A DNA stretch of 64,000 bases from NCBI GenBank assembly GCA_963804885.1, contig CAWDSF010000006.1, positions 62,001 to 126,000 on the forward strand. The letters run 5' to 3'. A program made the position numbers and the translations under genes. Below the pieces are notes generated by a model. The model worked only from the letters and a program-made list of their open reading frames with translations. It was not told the DNA's origin and did no database searches. The stretch is from PALSA-1004 sp963804885. Its GTDB lineage: Bacteria > Pseudomonadota > Gammaproteobacteria > Burkholderiales > SG8-41. Below, piece by piece: positions 38,100 through 46,583 of this stretch (position 1 is the first letter of the stretch; the number at the start of each line of letters is the position of its first letter).

Positions 38100-38735
38100 A
38101 TGCCAGCCCGCCCACTACATGACTGGAATCGGGGATCGCGAGCGGTGCGCATCCGGCAATATTGTGCGGCCGGCGCCTTGCTGGCGCTCAGCGCGGCTAT
38201 GGGCGCTCCGCAGGCAGCCGAACAAGTGTCCATTCGGGCATCCAGCCGGGGAAGTGCCGTTGAAATCGAGGCGCGAGCTACGCTGAGGGCGCCTTATGCA
38301 CTCATCTGGCAGACGTTGACGGACTACGATCATCTGTCCGACTTTATTCCCGGCATGTTGAAAAGCCAGGTCATCGACCGCCGTGGCAATGCCACGATCA
38401 TCGAACAAAGCGGCAATGCGACTATCCTGTTTTTTAATTATCCAATCGACGTCGTGATCGAATCGCTCGAGACGCCGCCGGCCTTCATCGGCGTCCGGGT
38501 GCTTAAAGGCAATCTGAAGCAGCTCGAGGGCGGTTACCGGCTCGAAAAGATCGCGGATACGCACGATGAGTTCGTGCTGCGCTGGTCGGGTCTGATCGAA
38601 CCTTCGTTCCCGGTGCCGACATTCATATCGATGCCGCTGTTGCGCGCGAATATCAGGGACCAGTTCCGCGGCATGGTGAGGGAGATCGAGCGCAGGGAAG
38701 CGTTGCGCACAGAGAACCGGGCGCGCGTGCAATGA
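38100..38735 (+). CDS. SRPBCC/START-like exported protein
   Basis: A 211-residue protein with a hydrophobic signal (IRQYCAAGALLALSAAMGAP, cut after QAA) and a polyketide-cyclase/SRPBCC domain: ARATLRAPYALIWQTLTDYD, LSDFIPGMLKSQVIDRRGNA, ILFFNYPIDVVIESLETPP, RLEKIADTHDEFVLRWSGLI. ATG 38100 is the first start; a GTG at 38145 (VRIRQYCAAG) would give a shorter signal. Such periplasmic SRPBCC proteins bind hydrophobic molecules. The stop overlaps the following lipoprotein by ATGA, forming the first gene of a three-gene operon. Confidence 0.82.
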   Translation: MPARPLHDWNRGSRAVRIRQYCAAGALLALSAAMGAPQAAEQVSIRASSRGSAVEIEARATLRAPYALIWQTLTDYDHLSDFIPGMLKSQVIDRRGNATIIEQSGNATILFFNYPIDVVIESLETPPAFIGVRVLKGNLKQLEGGYRLEKIADTHDEFVLRWSGLIEPSFPVPTFISMPLLRANIRDQFRGMVREIERREALRTENRARVQ

Positions 38736-40291
38736 TGCAGCGGACCGCAAAGTTTTCGCCGGCTCGCGGCGGATATGCGGTTCTGCGCGGGGGCATTGCT
38801 GCGTTGCTGGTTGCGGCGGTCGCGGGCTGCACGACGCTCGAAGCCCCGCTCAAGTCGAATCTCGATTCGCCTTCGGCTGCGCGGCGGTCATGTGCGAACT
38901 GGTTTGCGCAGCTAGACGCGACGGTCGATCGCGCCGCGGCGCGCGATGCGGGCGCGTACCGCATTCCCGGGTTCCCGTACCTGCGCGTCGACCGGTTTAC
39001 CGCGTCATTCCGCGATCGGGCCCACGACGATCCAAAGATGTTCGAGGCCTGGATTGCGCGCATGCGGAGGTTGGATGCCGAGGCGCGCGGCTATGAGATC
39101 GACAATCTGCCCGCGCATTCATTTCCGGTGGCCGGTATCGACGATCGCGCGGCGGCTCGCGTGAAAACCGAAACGTGCTCAGCAGAACTCGCCGGCGCGG
39201 ATCTCGCCGATGCGCAGGGCCGCGGCCTCGTTATCGAGCGCGCGCAGGTGCCGGACAGCTACTCCAATTGGAAACGCGTGCTGGGCCTGTATGCGCTCAC
39301 CAGCATTGCGTTTTCGAAAGGTATCGAAACCTGGCACGAGGAAACGCTGGAAGAATTCAGGAACGCCGGCATGCAGACGCCTCCCGTCGCCGGCGTAGTG
39401 CGCTATGCAGCAGCCGCAACGCCCGGCACCGCGGACAAAGTCGCCCCTGTTTACTCGGACTTGCGGACTGACGCACTGGGAATTCCGCAGTTCACCGAAC
39501 GCGAGCGGGAATTGCTGTTCGACGCGTACGCGCCGGCTTTCGAGATCGACACCACCGGCGACTACGACCGCTTTGGCGCGCTCGCGTGGGGCGCCGGTCT
39601 GGCGCCCGTCGTCGACCTTACCCGGCCGGTAGCGTATAAACGCATCGCGTTCACGCGCTTTTATGGAAAAATTCTCGCTCAACTCGTGTACACGATCTGG
39701 TTTCCGGAGCGACCTCGCACCGGTGCCGGCGATATCCTTGCCGGCAAATTGGACGGCGTCGTCATCCGCGTGACACTCGGCGCCGATGGCGCGCCGCTCG
39801 TTTACGACACCATGCACCCGTGCGGCTGTTATCACATGTTCTTTCCGACGGCGCTGGTCAAAGCGCTGCCTGCGCCGCCCGGCCGCGAGGAATGGGCATT
39901 CGTGCCCGCCGTATTGCCGGCGTTGCGAGCGGCGCAGCGCGTCGTCGTGCGCGTCGCCAGCCGCACGCACTATGTAACCGGCATCCGCGCTGATTCAGCC
40001 GACACGGGCGTCGCGTATCGGCTTGTCGACGACAACGGCTTACGCGCGTTGCCGGCTGCCGATCAAGTTAGGCGCAGCGCTTTCGGGCCCGACGGCATCG
40101 TGCCCGGCACTGAACGCGGCGAGCGCTTTCTGTTCTGGCCGATGGGAATCGACAACCCGGGCGCGATGCGCCAGTGGGGAACGCATGCAACCGCATTCAT
40201 CGGACGCCGCCATTTCGACGATGCGTATCTGCTCGAACAAAGGTTCGCCATGACGGGAGACGGGCATATCACGGCCGTGCAATCGCAATGA
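38732..40291 (+). CDS. Uncharacterised lipoprotein (about 519 residues)
   Basis: The signal LRGGIAALLVAAVAGCTTLE ends in a lipobox VAGC (Cys33). I do not recognise the long mature domain. Notable stretches are SYSNWKRVLGLYALTSIAF, FGALAWGAGLAPVVDLTRPV, LVYTIWFPERPRTGAGDILA and HPCGCYHMFFPTALVKALPA, with a CGCYH that could bind a metal. Start overlaps the SRPBCC stop and its stop overlaps the DUF547 start, both by ATGA, so all three are translated together. A cell-envelope role is likely. Confidence 0.8.
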   Translation: MMQRTAKFSPARGGYAVLRGGIAALLVAAVAGCTTLEAPLKSNLDSPSAARRSCANWFAQLDATVDRAAARDAGAYRIPGFPYLRVDRFTASFRDRAHDDPKMFEAWIARMRRLDAEARGYEIDNLPAHSFPVAGIDDRAAARVKTETCSAELAGADLADAQGRGLVIERAQVPDSYSNWKRVLGLYALTSIAFSKGIETWHEETLEEFRNAGMQTPPVAGVVRYAAAATPGTADKVAPVYSDLRTDALGIPQFTERERELLFDAYAPAFEIDTTGDYDRFGALAWGAGLAPVVDLTRPVAYKRIAFTRFYGKILAQLVYTIWFPERPRTGAGDILAGKLDGVVIRVTLGADGAPLVYDTMHPCGCYHMFFPTALVKALPAPPGREEWAFVPAVLPALRAAQRVVVRVASRTHYVTGIRADSADTGVAYRLVDDNGLRALPAADQVRRSAFGPDGIVPGTERGERFLFWPMGIDNPGAMRQWGTHATAFIGRRHFDDAYLLEQRFAMTGDGHITAVQSQ

Positions 40292-41115
40292 CGAGAAGCT
40301 GGATGAGGGGCGGATGGAGCATCGTTATCACCGTCATGCTGCTGCTCGGCGGCCGGACTGCCTGCGCTTTCGATCAAACACATGCGGCCTGGGATGCGCT
40401 GCTCAAGCGCGATGTTGTCGTGGCGCCCGGCGGCAACGCCTCGCGTGTCGATTACTCCGCGTTCAAGCGCGATCAGGACGCGCTGAATCTCTATCTCGAC
40501 GGTCTGTCGGCGGTGACCGCGGGTGAATACCAGGCGTGGACGCGCGAGCAGCAACTCGCGTTCCTGATCAACGCTTATAACGCGTACACGGTCAAGCTGG
40601 TGCTCACGCGCTATCCTGGGATCAAGTCGATCAAAGACATTGGCTCGCTCGCGCAGTCGCCGTGGAAGAAGGAATTTTTCGCGCTGCTCGGCGCCGCCCG
40701 CAGCCTCGATGCCGTCGAGCATGGAATGATCCGCGCGCCCGGCGCGTTCGACGAGCCGCGCATACACTTCGCACTCAACTGCGCATCGATCGGATGCCCG
40801 ATGCTGCGCGACGAAGCCTACGTGGCCGGGCGGCTCGATGCTCAGCTCGAAAGCGCGGTGCGGCGTTTTCTCGGCGATCGCAGCCGCAACCGCTTTGATC
40901 CGGTGTCCGGACGGCTCGAGATCTCGCCGCTCTTCGATTGGTACCGCGCGGACTTCGAGAAAGGCGGGCGCGACGTGAATTCGGTGCCGCGCTTTCTTGC
41001 GAAGTACGCGGATTTTGTGGCTGACGAAGCGGTCGGGCACGCGATGGTGCGGCGCGGCGCGCTGCCGATCCGGTATTTGAGCTACGACTGGACGCTGAAC
41101 GACGTCAAAAGATGA
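40288..41115 (+). CDS. DUF547 domain exported protein
   Basis: A 275-residue protein with signal WSIVITVMLLLGGRTACA. DUF547 hallmarks are AFLINAYNAYTVKLVLTRYP, SIKDIGSLAQSPWKKEFF, LDAVEHGMIR and PRIHFALNCASIGCPMLRDE, the latter with a conserved Cys pair that suggests a thiol or metal site. The start at 40288 overlaps the preceding lipoprotein stop by ATGA. Third gene of an envelope-related operon. Confidence 0.88.
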   Translation: MTRSWMRGGWSIVITVMLLLGGRTACAFDQTHAAWDALLKRDVVVAPGGNASRVDYSAFKRDQDALNLYLDGLSAVTAGEYQAWTREQQLAFLINAYNAYTVKLVLTRYPGIKSIKDIGSLAQSPWKKEFFALLGAARSLDAVEHGMIRAPGAFDEPRIHFALNCASIGCPMLRDEAYVAGRLDAQLESAVRRFLGDRSRNRFDPVSGRLEISPLFDWYRADFEKGGRDVNSVPRFLAKYADFVADEAVGHAMVRRGALPIRYLSYDWTLNDVKR

Positions 41116-41135
41116 GCGGCGACGCGGCGGCGCAG

Positions 41136-41609
41136 TCAGTGCAGCGCGAAAGTCACCGGAAACAGGACTTCGCGCGGCCCGTCGGCAATGCGCGGGGTGG
41201 CGCGCACCGCGCGCAACGCGGCCTGATCCAGGATCGCATGGCCGCTGCTGCGGGCGATTCTGGCGTCGAGCAGCCTGCCGTCCGCGGCGTATCTCAATAT
41301 CAATATCGTTTCGCCTTCGATTCCCCGGGCGACGGCTTCGGGCGGATAAAAGTGCATCGGGTTGTCGACGCGGGGCTTGCGCGCCTCAGCTGCAGCGCCT
41401 GCCGCAGACCCCATTCCGGCAGTCGCACGCGGGCGCGTCGCATTGTCGGATTCGAGGGTGTTCTTTAAATGTGCGACGATGACGACGCCCGGCGTCGCAG
41501 CTTCCGGCACGCGTGGCTCGCGCGAGTCGAAGGCGCCGGGCACGTACATCAGCACGCCCGCGTGCAGAGCGGCGCTTGCGATCAGGGCAACGACGGGTTC
41601 AACGCGCAT
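41136..41609 (-). CDS. TonB C-terminal domain protein (energy transducer-like)
   Basis: A 157-residue protein: one N-terminal membrane anchor (VVALIASAALHAGVLMYVPG), a short linker without the usual long Pro-rich rod, and a TonB-like C-terminus (HFYPPEAVARGIEGETILIL, LLDARIARSSGHAILDQAAL). The YPPEA-G-x-E-G-x-V/I pattern is typical of TonB_C. Without ExbBD nearby it is more likely a single-partner TonB-like protein than the main transducer. It is convergent with the DUF547 gene. Confidence 0.8.
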   Translation of the reverse strand: MRVEPVVALIASAALHAGVLMYVPGAFDSREPRVPEAATPGVVIVAHLKNTLESDNATRPRATAGMGSAAGAAAEARKPRVDNPMHFYPPEAVARGIEGETILILRYAADGRLLDARIARSSGHAILDQAALRAVRATPRIADGPREVLFPVTFALH

Positions 41610-41634
41610 AACTCATGACCAGATATCGAAAATT

Positions 41635-41664
41635 TTGACAATCCGCCTTTCTACAGAATAGGCT
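41635..41664 (+). promoter_or_regulatory. Possible sigma-70 promoter of the ankyrin gene
   Basis: TTGACA at 41635-41640 and TAGGCT at 41659-41664 are separated by 18 bases. A second TTGACA at 41677 is followed by TAAAAT only 14 bases on, which is too short. The site is in the 120-base gap between the divergent TonB-like and ankyrin genes. This is a consensus match only. Confidence 0.3.
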
Positions 41665-41728
41665 GCGATTGGTGGCTTGACAAGGTTAGTGTCCGGTAAA
41701 ATGCAATGCAAATTTGCTCTGTGTCAAA

Positions 41729-42712
41729 GTGAAAACGATCGCGCGTTCCATCCATTTGTTTCTGCTCTCCTGCATTGCGCTGCTCGCAGCTGCCGCAAGC
41801 GTGTCGGCGGCTGCCGCCGACAAGCAACTGCCCGATGAAATCACGTTCGGGGTCAGGGTCGAGCAGGGTGATCTCTCGACAGTCGGCGCCTGGCTTGCTG
41901 CGGGACTCGATCCGAATTTCGAAAGCGAGCACATCGGCACCGGACTCATGATTGCGGCCTGGCGCGGCGACATTCGGATGATGGAACTCTTCGTGAAGCA
42001 CGGGGCGGACGTCAATTTCCAGAACCGTTACAACGAGCAGGCGCTAATGCTCGCGGCGTGGAAGGGGCAGCGCGAAGCCGCCGGCTGGCTGGTGCTGCAC
42101 GGCGCGCGCGTCAACCGCGAAGGCAACGAGTGGAGCGCGCTGCATTATTCGACCTTCGCGGGGCACACCGATCTCACGCGGTTTTTGCTCGAGAGCAAGG
42201 CCGACGTGAACGCGAGGTCGAACAACGGGTCGACGGTCTTGATGATCGCCGCGCGCGAAGGTCAGGAAAAAATCGCGACGCTGCTGCTCGAGCGCGGCGC
42301 GATCCGCAGCGCCAAAAACGACTGGGGCGAGGATGCGTTAACGTGGGCAATGCGCAACGGCCATCCACTCATCGCCAAGTTGGTCGCCACCGAAGATGAG
42401 TTCTCGCAAGCCGCGGCGCAGCCGAAAGTTGCGTGGGGCGAGCCCGCAATTACGCTGGCGGCGCCCGAGGAAGTCGAAAACATCCGGTTGGAGGAAAGGG
42501 TGGCGCACGCGACCGGCAAGCCGCGGCCGCTATCGGATGAGGAGTACCGCAAGGTGCTCGAGCGGGTCGCCGCGATGAAGCCCGCCGCGGCCGACGCACG
42601 GCGCGCGAGCCGGCTCGCCATCACGGCCAAGAAAGGGCAGCCGTCGAAGGAACGCGCGGAGTTGCAGTTCGCAGAGCCGCGGCAGGGAGCGGCGCGCGCC
42701 GCTCCGAAGTGA
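41729..42712 (+). CDS. Exported ankyrin-repeat protein
   Basis: About 327 residues from GTG 41729 (VKTIARSIHLFLLSCIALLA, cut after SAAA); no strong ribosome site, and a TTG at 41714 is an alternative. Five ankyrin units run from about residue 60 to 210: LMIAAWRGDIRMMELFVKHG, ALMLAAWKGQREAAGWLVLH, ALHYSTFAGHTDLTRFLLES, VLMIAAREGQEKIATLLLER and ALTWAMRNGHPLIAKLVATE. The charged C-terminal tail (SDEEYRKVLERVAAMKPA) is not ankyrin. It is followed four bases later by YihY. Confidence 0.88.
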   Translation: MKTIARSIHLFLLSCIALLAAAASVSAAAADKQLPDEITFGVRVEQGDLSTVGAWLAAGLDPNFESEHIGTGLMIAAWRGDIRMMELFVKHGADVNFQNRYNEQALMLAAWKGQREAAGWLVLHGARVNREGNEWSALHYSTFAGHTDLTRFLLESKADVNARSNNGSTVLMIAAREGQEKIATLLLERGAIRSAKNDWGEDALTWAMRNGHPLIAKLVATEDEFSQAAAQPKVAWGEPAITLAAPEEVENIRLEERVAHATGKPRPLSDEEYRKVLERVAAMKPAAADARRASRLAITAKKGQPSKERAELQFAEPRQGAARAAPK

Positions 42713-42716
42713 GGCC

Positions 42717-43623
42717 ATGGAGTTTCTGAACCCCCGCATCGTCCACGTCGTCAAGAACCCCCTCGGCTTCACGTTACAGGTCTTAAAAGCGTTTAAAGCG
42801 AACCAGGGATTGCTGCTTGCCGGGGCGGTTGCGTATTACTTGCTGCTCTCGATCGTGCCGCTCCTGATCCTGATGGTGATCGCGCTGTCGCACGTGATCG
42901 ATGAGGAAGTCCTGCTCGCCACGCTGCGCCGCGCGCTCGAATTCGTGGTGCCGGGCGAAGGCAAGACGATCGTCGTCGAGTTGAGGGCGTTCCTCGCCCA
43001 CCGCGACGTGATTGGCTGGGTGCTGCTCGTCACGATGCTGTTTTTCAGCCAGCTCGGCTTCAAGGTTCTCGAGAACGCGATCTCGGTGATTTTTTTGCAC
43101 CGCGTCGCCGTGCGCCGCCGGCATTTCATCGTGTCGCTGCTGCTGCCGTTCGGCTACATCTTCTTCATCGGCGTGGTTCTGTTCGTCGGGCACTTTCGTG
43201 CTGACCGATCTCGTGACCATCGGCGCCAGCCAGCTGGAAATCTTCGGGCGCAGCTGGTCGTTAAGCGGCGCGTCGCACGTCGTGCTGTACACCGTTGGTT
43301 TCGTCACCGAGATCCTGCTCATTTCCGCCATTTACTACTTCATGCCGGTAGGCAGACTGTCGCTGCGACACGCGCTGATCGGCGGGGCGTCGGCCACGCT
43401 GCTGTGGGAATTGATCCGCCACGGGCTGCGCTGGTATTTCGGCACGCTGTCGCAGGTCAGCGTCGTGTACGGCTCGCTGACGACCGCGATCATCGTGCTG
43501 TTGAGCTTCGAGGTTGCGGCGACGGTGCTGTTGCTGGGCGCGCAGGTAATCGCCGAATATGAGCGCATCGACACCGGCGGCAAGCCGCCGGAGCCGGAGC
43601 CCCTGCATACCGACCCTGCTTGA
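42717..43623 (+). CDS. YihY/BrkB family membrane protein (one frameshift near 43190)
   Basis: A protein of about 301 residues with six hydrophobic segments: AGAVAYYLLLSIVPLLILMV, VIGWVLLVTMLFFSQLGFKV, FGYIFFIGVVLFVG, HVVLYTVGFVTEILLISAIY, HALIGGASATLLWELIRHG and IVLLSFEVAATVLLLGAQVI. GAVAYYLLLSIVPL and WYFGTLSQVSVVYGSLTT are signature YihY blocks. At 43190 the sequence GTCGGGCACT carries one extra G; without it the frame continues TFVLTDLVTIGAS. Inner-membrane protein of unknown role, once misnamed ribonuclease BN. Confidence 0.85.
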
Positions 43624-43637
43624 ATCCTGTATGAGCC

Positions 43638-44387
43638 TCAGCGCGCGGGTTCGAGCCCGTTGGCTTTCATCACGCGCACGGCATCGGCCGACGCAAAATA
43701 TTTGATGAGCTCCTGCGCGGCGCCGGGTTGTTTCGCGCTCGCGCTGATCGCCGCCGAGAAGTTCGTATAGTTCTGAATCTCGGGCGGCAGCGGCCCGGCG
43801 AGCTCCGTGCCTTTCTGGTACAGGATTTCGCTGATCTGGGTGATGCCGAGCTCGACTTCACCGCCCGCGACCGCCTCGGCGCCGCGCACGCTGTGATGCT
43901 TCGCTTTGATGTTATCGGCTATACCCAGTCGCTGAAACAGGACCTTGAGGTAAGTGCCGGTCAGGCCGTCATCGAGATAACCGATCGATTTCGCGTTGAC
44001 CAGCGTTCGTTTGAATGCGTCGGTAGTAGCTACATCGGGCTTGACCGCACCCTGGCGGATAGCGATGCCGAGGCTCGAGCGTGCGATGACGGCGCGCGTC
44101 GACGCCACGAGCTTGCCCTGCTTGATCAGGTCGTTGATCGCGTCGTCGCCGAGTAGCGTCAAATCGAACGCCTCGCCTTTTTCGATGCGCGCCTTCATCG
44201 GGTTGGTCGAGCCGTAGGTAATAGCGAGCTTGTGCCCGGTAGCCGTTTCGAAGCGCGGCACGAGGTCTTCCATCACCGTTTTTACGGCGTTGGAAATCAG
44301 CAGCGTGAGCTCGGCGGCCCGGGCGGTAATGGGGGCTGACAGTAAAATCAGCGCGAGGGCGGCAGCTTTGGCAGCGTTCGAATTCAT
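43638..44387 (-). CDS. ModA-like periplasmic substrate-binding protein
   Basis: A 249-residue exported protein (signal ALALILLSAPITARA) of the type-2 periplasmic binding fold: LTLLISNAVKTVMEDLVPRF, HKLAITYGSTNPMKARIEKG, FDLTLLGDDAINDLIKQGKL, ASTRAVIARSSLGIAIRQGA and GEVELGITQISEILY. This matches ModA-like molybdate receptors, but the second ligand Ser/Thr pair of true ModA is not certain. No modBC genes are adjacent. Many Burkholderiales have such orphan receptors with unknown ligands. It is convergent with YihY. Confidence 0.83.
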   Translation of the reverse strand: MNSNAAKAAALALILLSAPITARAAELTLLISNAVKTVMEDLVPRFETATGHKLAITYGSTNPMKARIEKGEAFDLTLLGDDAINDLIKQGKLVASTRAVIARSSLGIAIRQGAVKPDVATTDAFKRTLVNAKSIGYLDDGLTGTYLKVLFQRLGIADNIKAKHHSVRGAEAVAGGEVELGITQISEILYQKGTELAGPLPPEIQNYTNFSAAISASAKQPGAAQELIKYFASADAVRVMKANGLEPAR

Positions 44388-44472
44388 GGCGGTTCCTCCG
44401 TGCGACGTATTCTAAGTGTTCTGCCTCTATGCCGCTTGACGGCGGCAATCGGCAGGCACAAGCTTTCGGCTT

Positions 44473-44838
44473 ATGGCACAGGCAAAAAACCGCCTCGACG
44501 AAGTGTTGCGTGAAGCACGGCGCGACGACGCCAAACGGGCGGCGGGCTATCGCGCGCAGGCGCTGAAGCTTTATCCGTGGGTGTGCGGCAAATGCGCACG
44601 CGCGTTTACGCACAGCAATCTGCAGCTGCTCGAAGTCCATCACAAGAACGGCAACCACGACGACAATCCGGCGGACGGCAGCAACTGGGAGCTGCTCTGC
44701 ACCTATTGCCACGAGCACGAGCATTCGAAGCTCAAGGATATGGCGGGCCGCACCGATACGGGCGGCGACCTGCCGGCGTCAACGCACAATCCGTTCGCGG
44801 ACCTCAAGGCGCGGCTCGACGCGAAGAACAAACCATGA
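44473..44838 (+). CDS. YajD-type HNH nuclease domain protein
   Basis: A 121-residue protein: YPWVCGKCARAFTHSNLQLL (first CxxC), EVHHKNGNHDDNP (HH-N, catalytic His), NWELLCTYCHEHEHSKLKDM (second CxxC and HxH). The arrangement is that of the small YajD HNH proteins, with a structural zinc. The ATG has no strong ribosome site. The stop overlaps the start of a bug gene by ATGA, an unusual pairing of a nuclease with a receptor. Confidence 0.88.
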   Translation: MAQAKNRLDEVLREARRDDAKRAAGYRAQALKLYPWVCGKCARAFTHSNLQLLEVHHKNGNHDDNPADGSNWELLCTYCHEHEHSKLKDMAGRTDTGGDLPASTHNPFADLKARLDAKNKP

Positions 44839-45824
44839 ACGCGCGCTTGCGTCTCCTAGCGGGCGCTGCATCCGGCGTTCTGGCGTTGATGGCAGGGACG
44901 GCGCGCGGCGCGGAGCCGGCGCCCGAGTACCCAAACAAACCGATTCGCATCATCGTCGCGTCGTCGCCGGGCACGGCGAGCGATTTCTTCGCGCGCTCGC
45001 TCGGCGAGGAATTGAGCGCCGTGTACAGACAGCGCGTCGTGATCGACAACCGCGCCGGCGCGGGCGGGCTGATCGGCAACAACATGGTGTCCAAGGCGAA
45101 TGCCGACGGCTACACGCTGGGCATGGTCGATGTCACGCGGATCATCACCGAGCTTATGCGCGACCGCGCGCCGTACAGCGCGCTCGCCGATATCGTCGGC
45201 GTCACCCACGTCGCGTCGATCACCAACGTGCTCGCGGTGACGAATACTTTGCCGGTGCGCACTGCGCCCGATTTCGTCGCGCAGGCGCGCGCGCGTCCCG
45301 GCGAGTTCAACTACGCGTCGCTCGGCATAGGCTCGGCGTCGCATCTCGCCGGCGAAGTCTTTACGCAGGCCGTCGGCATCGCCGCCGTGCACGTGCCGTT
45401 CCGCAACCTCTACGACTCCATCATCGAAATGGGACTCGGGCGCGTGCATTACGCGGTGTACACGTTGCCGTCGGTGCTGCCGCCGTTGCGCGAAGGGCGC
45501 ATGCGCGCGCTCGCAGTCATGACGCCGCAGCGCAGCCCCGCGCTGCCGAACGTTCCGGCCATCGCGGAAGTCGGCCTGCCCGAAGCGCAGTTTGATAGCT
45601 GGTCGGGCGTCGTCGCGCCCAAAGGCACGCCGCGGCGCATCGTCGAGCAATTGCACGGCGACATCGTGCGCGGATTGCGCAAAGCGGCGCTGCGCGAACT
45701 GTTTGTGCGCCAGGGCGCTGAGTCGACGCCCGAGGGCACGCCGGATGGATTCACGCGCATGATGCAAGTGGAATATGCGAAGTATCAGACGATGATCAGA
45801 GTCGGCGGCATTAAGCCGGAATAG
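44835..45824 (+). CDS. Bug/TctC family receptor
   Basis: A 329-residue receptor starting at ATG 44835 inside the HNH stop (ATGA). Signal MNARLRLLAGAASGVLALMA, cut after RGA. Landmarks: YPNKPIRIIVASSPGTASDF, VVIDNRAGAGGLIGNN, ADGYTLGMVDVTR, FNYASLGIGSASHLAGEVFT and AVHVPFRNLYDSIIEMGLGR. The PYKG motif is replaced by PFRN, and SPGTAS replaces PPGG, so the ligand pocket differs from its neighbours. Confidence 0.92.
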   Translation: MNARLRLLAGAASGVLALMAGTARGAEPAPEYPNKPIRIIVASSPGTASDFFARSLGEELSAVYRQRVVIDNRAGAGGLIGNNMVSKANADGYTLGMVDVTRIITELMRDRAPYSALADIVGVTHVASITNVLAVTNTLPVRTAPDFVAQARARPGEFNYASLGIGSASHLAGEVFTQAVGIAAVHVPFRNLYDSIIEMGLGRVHYAVYTLPSVLPPLREGRMRALAVMTPQRSPALPNVPAIAEVGLPEAQFDSWSGVVAPKGTPRRIVEQLHGDIVRGLRKAALRELFVRQGAESTPEGTPDGFTRMMQVEYAKYQTMIRVGGIKPE

Positions 45825-46094
45825 TTATTTACGCGGCTAAAGACCGCAGCTGCACCAATCCGGCCCGGATAGCCAATGACGAGCCTAATACCCGCAACGC
45901 AGCCCGGTAAGAGTGCTGGGACCTGTTCCAGCCTGCCCTTTTCGTGAAATAGTTGGCACTTGACGCCTGTCGGCGCCCGGCGTTAATTCCCACTTGTCAT
46001 AGCTGCTGTTTACCTCTGCGTTTTATCCGTTAGAATAACGAACTCGGGCAGCGCCCGGTCAAAATGGCGCGCTCGTATAATTGCAGGAGGCGCC

Positions 46095-46499
46095 ATGTTT
46101 ATTTCGACCATGCTGAAAACAGGATTGGGAATAGCGTTGATATCGGCGGCCGTTGCGCATGCGGCGGCGTTGCCGGAAGGCATGCCCAGCAGCCCGCCCG
46201 TTCTTTCCAACGCAGCCACCGAGCGCTTTCTCGGCGGCGTTCGCGATTTCGGCACCGGCCAGCCGTCGCCCAGCATCATCTATTCGAACGCCGGACTCGC
46301 GCAGGCCACCAATTCACCGGAGGCTTTGAAGGGGCCTTCGATAACGTCCACGGGCACGCCGGCGGCGAACACGCCGATAGGTAATAGCAATTTGCGCGGC
46401 GGCACGATCGAGCGCCGGACCAATACCCCTTACCAAATTACTCCCAACCAGCTCGAACGGCGCACCAATACGCCTTATCCGATCACGTCGCCGTGGTGA
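46095..46499 (+). CDS. Small exported repeat protein, function unknown
   Basis: A 134-residue protein with a signal (LKTGLGIALISAAVAHA) and a Ser/Asn/Pro-rich mature chain. The C-terminus has two copies of ERRTNTPYQIT/ERRTNTPYPIT; shorter SNAATERF and SNAGLAQATN segments look degenerate. GCAGGAGGCGCC before the ATG is a strong ribosome site. A textbook rho-independent terminator follows 25 bases after the stop, so it is a single-gene unit. I do not recognise the family. Confidence 0.7.
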   Translation: MFISTMLKTGLGIALISAAVAHAAALPEGMPSSPPVLSNAATERFLGGVRDFGTGQPSPSIIYSNAGLAQATNSPEALKGPSITSTGTPAANTPIGNSNLRGGTIERRTNTPYQITPNQLERRTNTPYPITSPW

Positions 46500-46523
46500 T
46501 GACGGAGTTTCGGGCCAAATAAG

Positions 46524-46548
46524 AAAACCCCGCTTCGGCGGGGTTTTT
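46524..46548 (+). terminator. Rho-independent terminator
   Basis: CCCCGC-TTCG-GCGGGG forms a six-pair GC stem with a UUCG tetraloop (46528-46543), followed by TTTTT and preceded by AAAA. It ends the small exported protein gene at 46499. Because the A-run precedes the stem, it can also stop transcripts arriving from the bug gene on the minus strand at 46584. Confidence 0.93.
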
Positions 46549-46583
46549 GTTTCGGCGGCCGGTTCGAGTTGCGCAGAATAAAG

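Noticed and set aside
45825..46094. Possible small genes in the 270-base gap
   Set aside because: No frame with ribosome site or plausible composition; nothing assigned.
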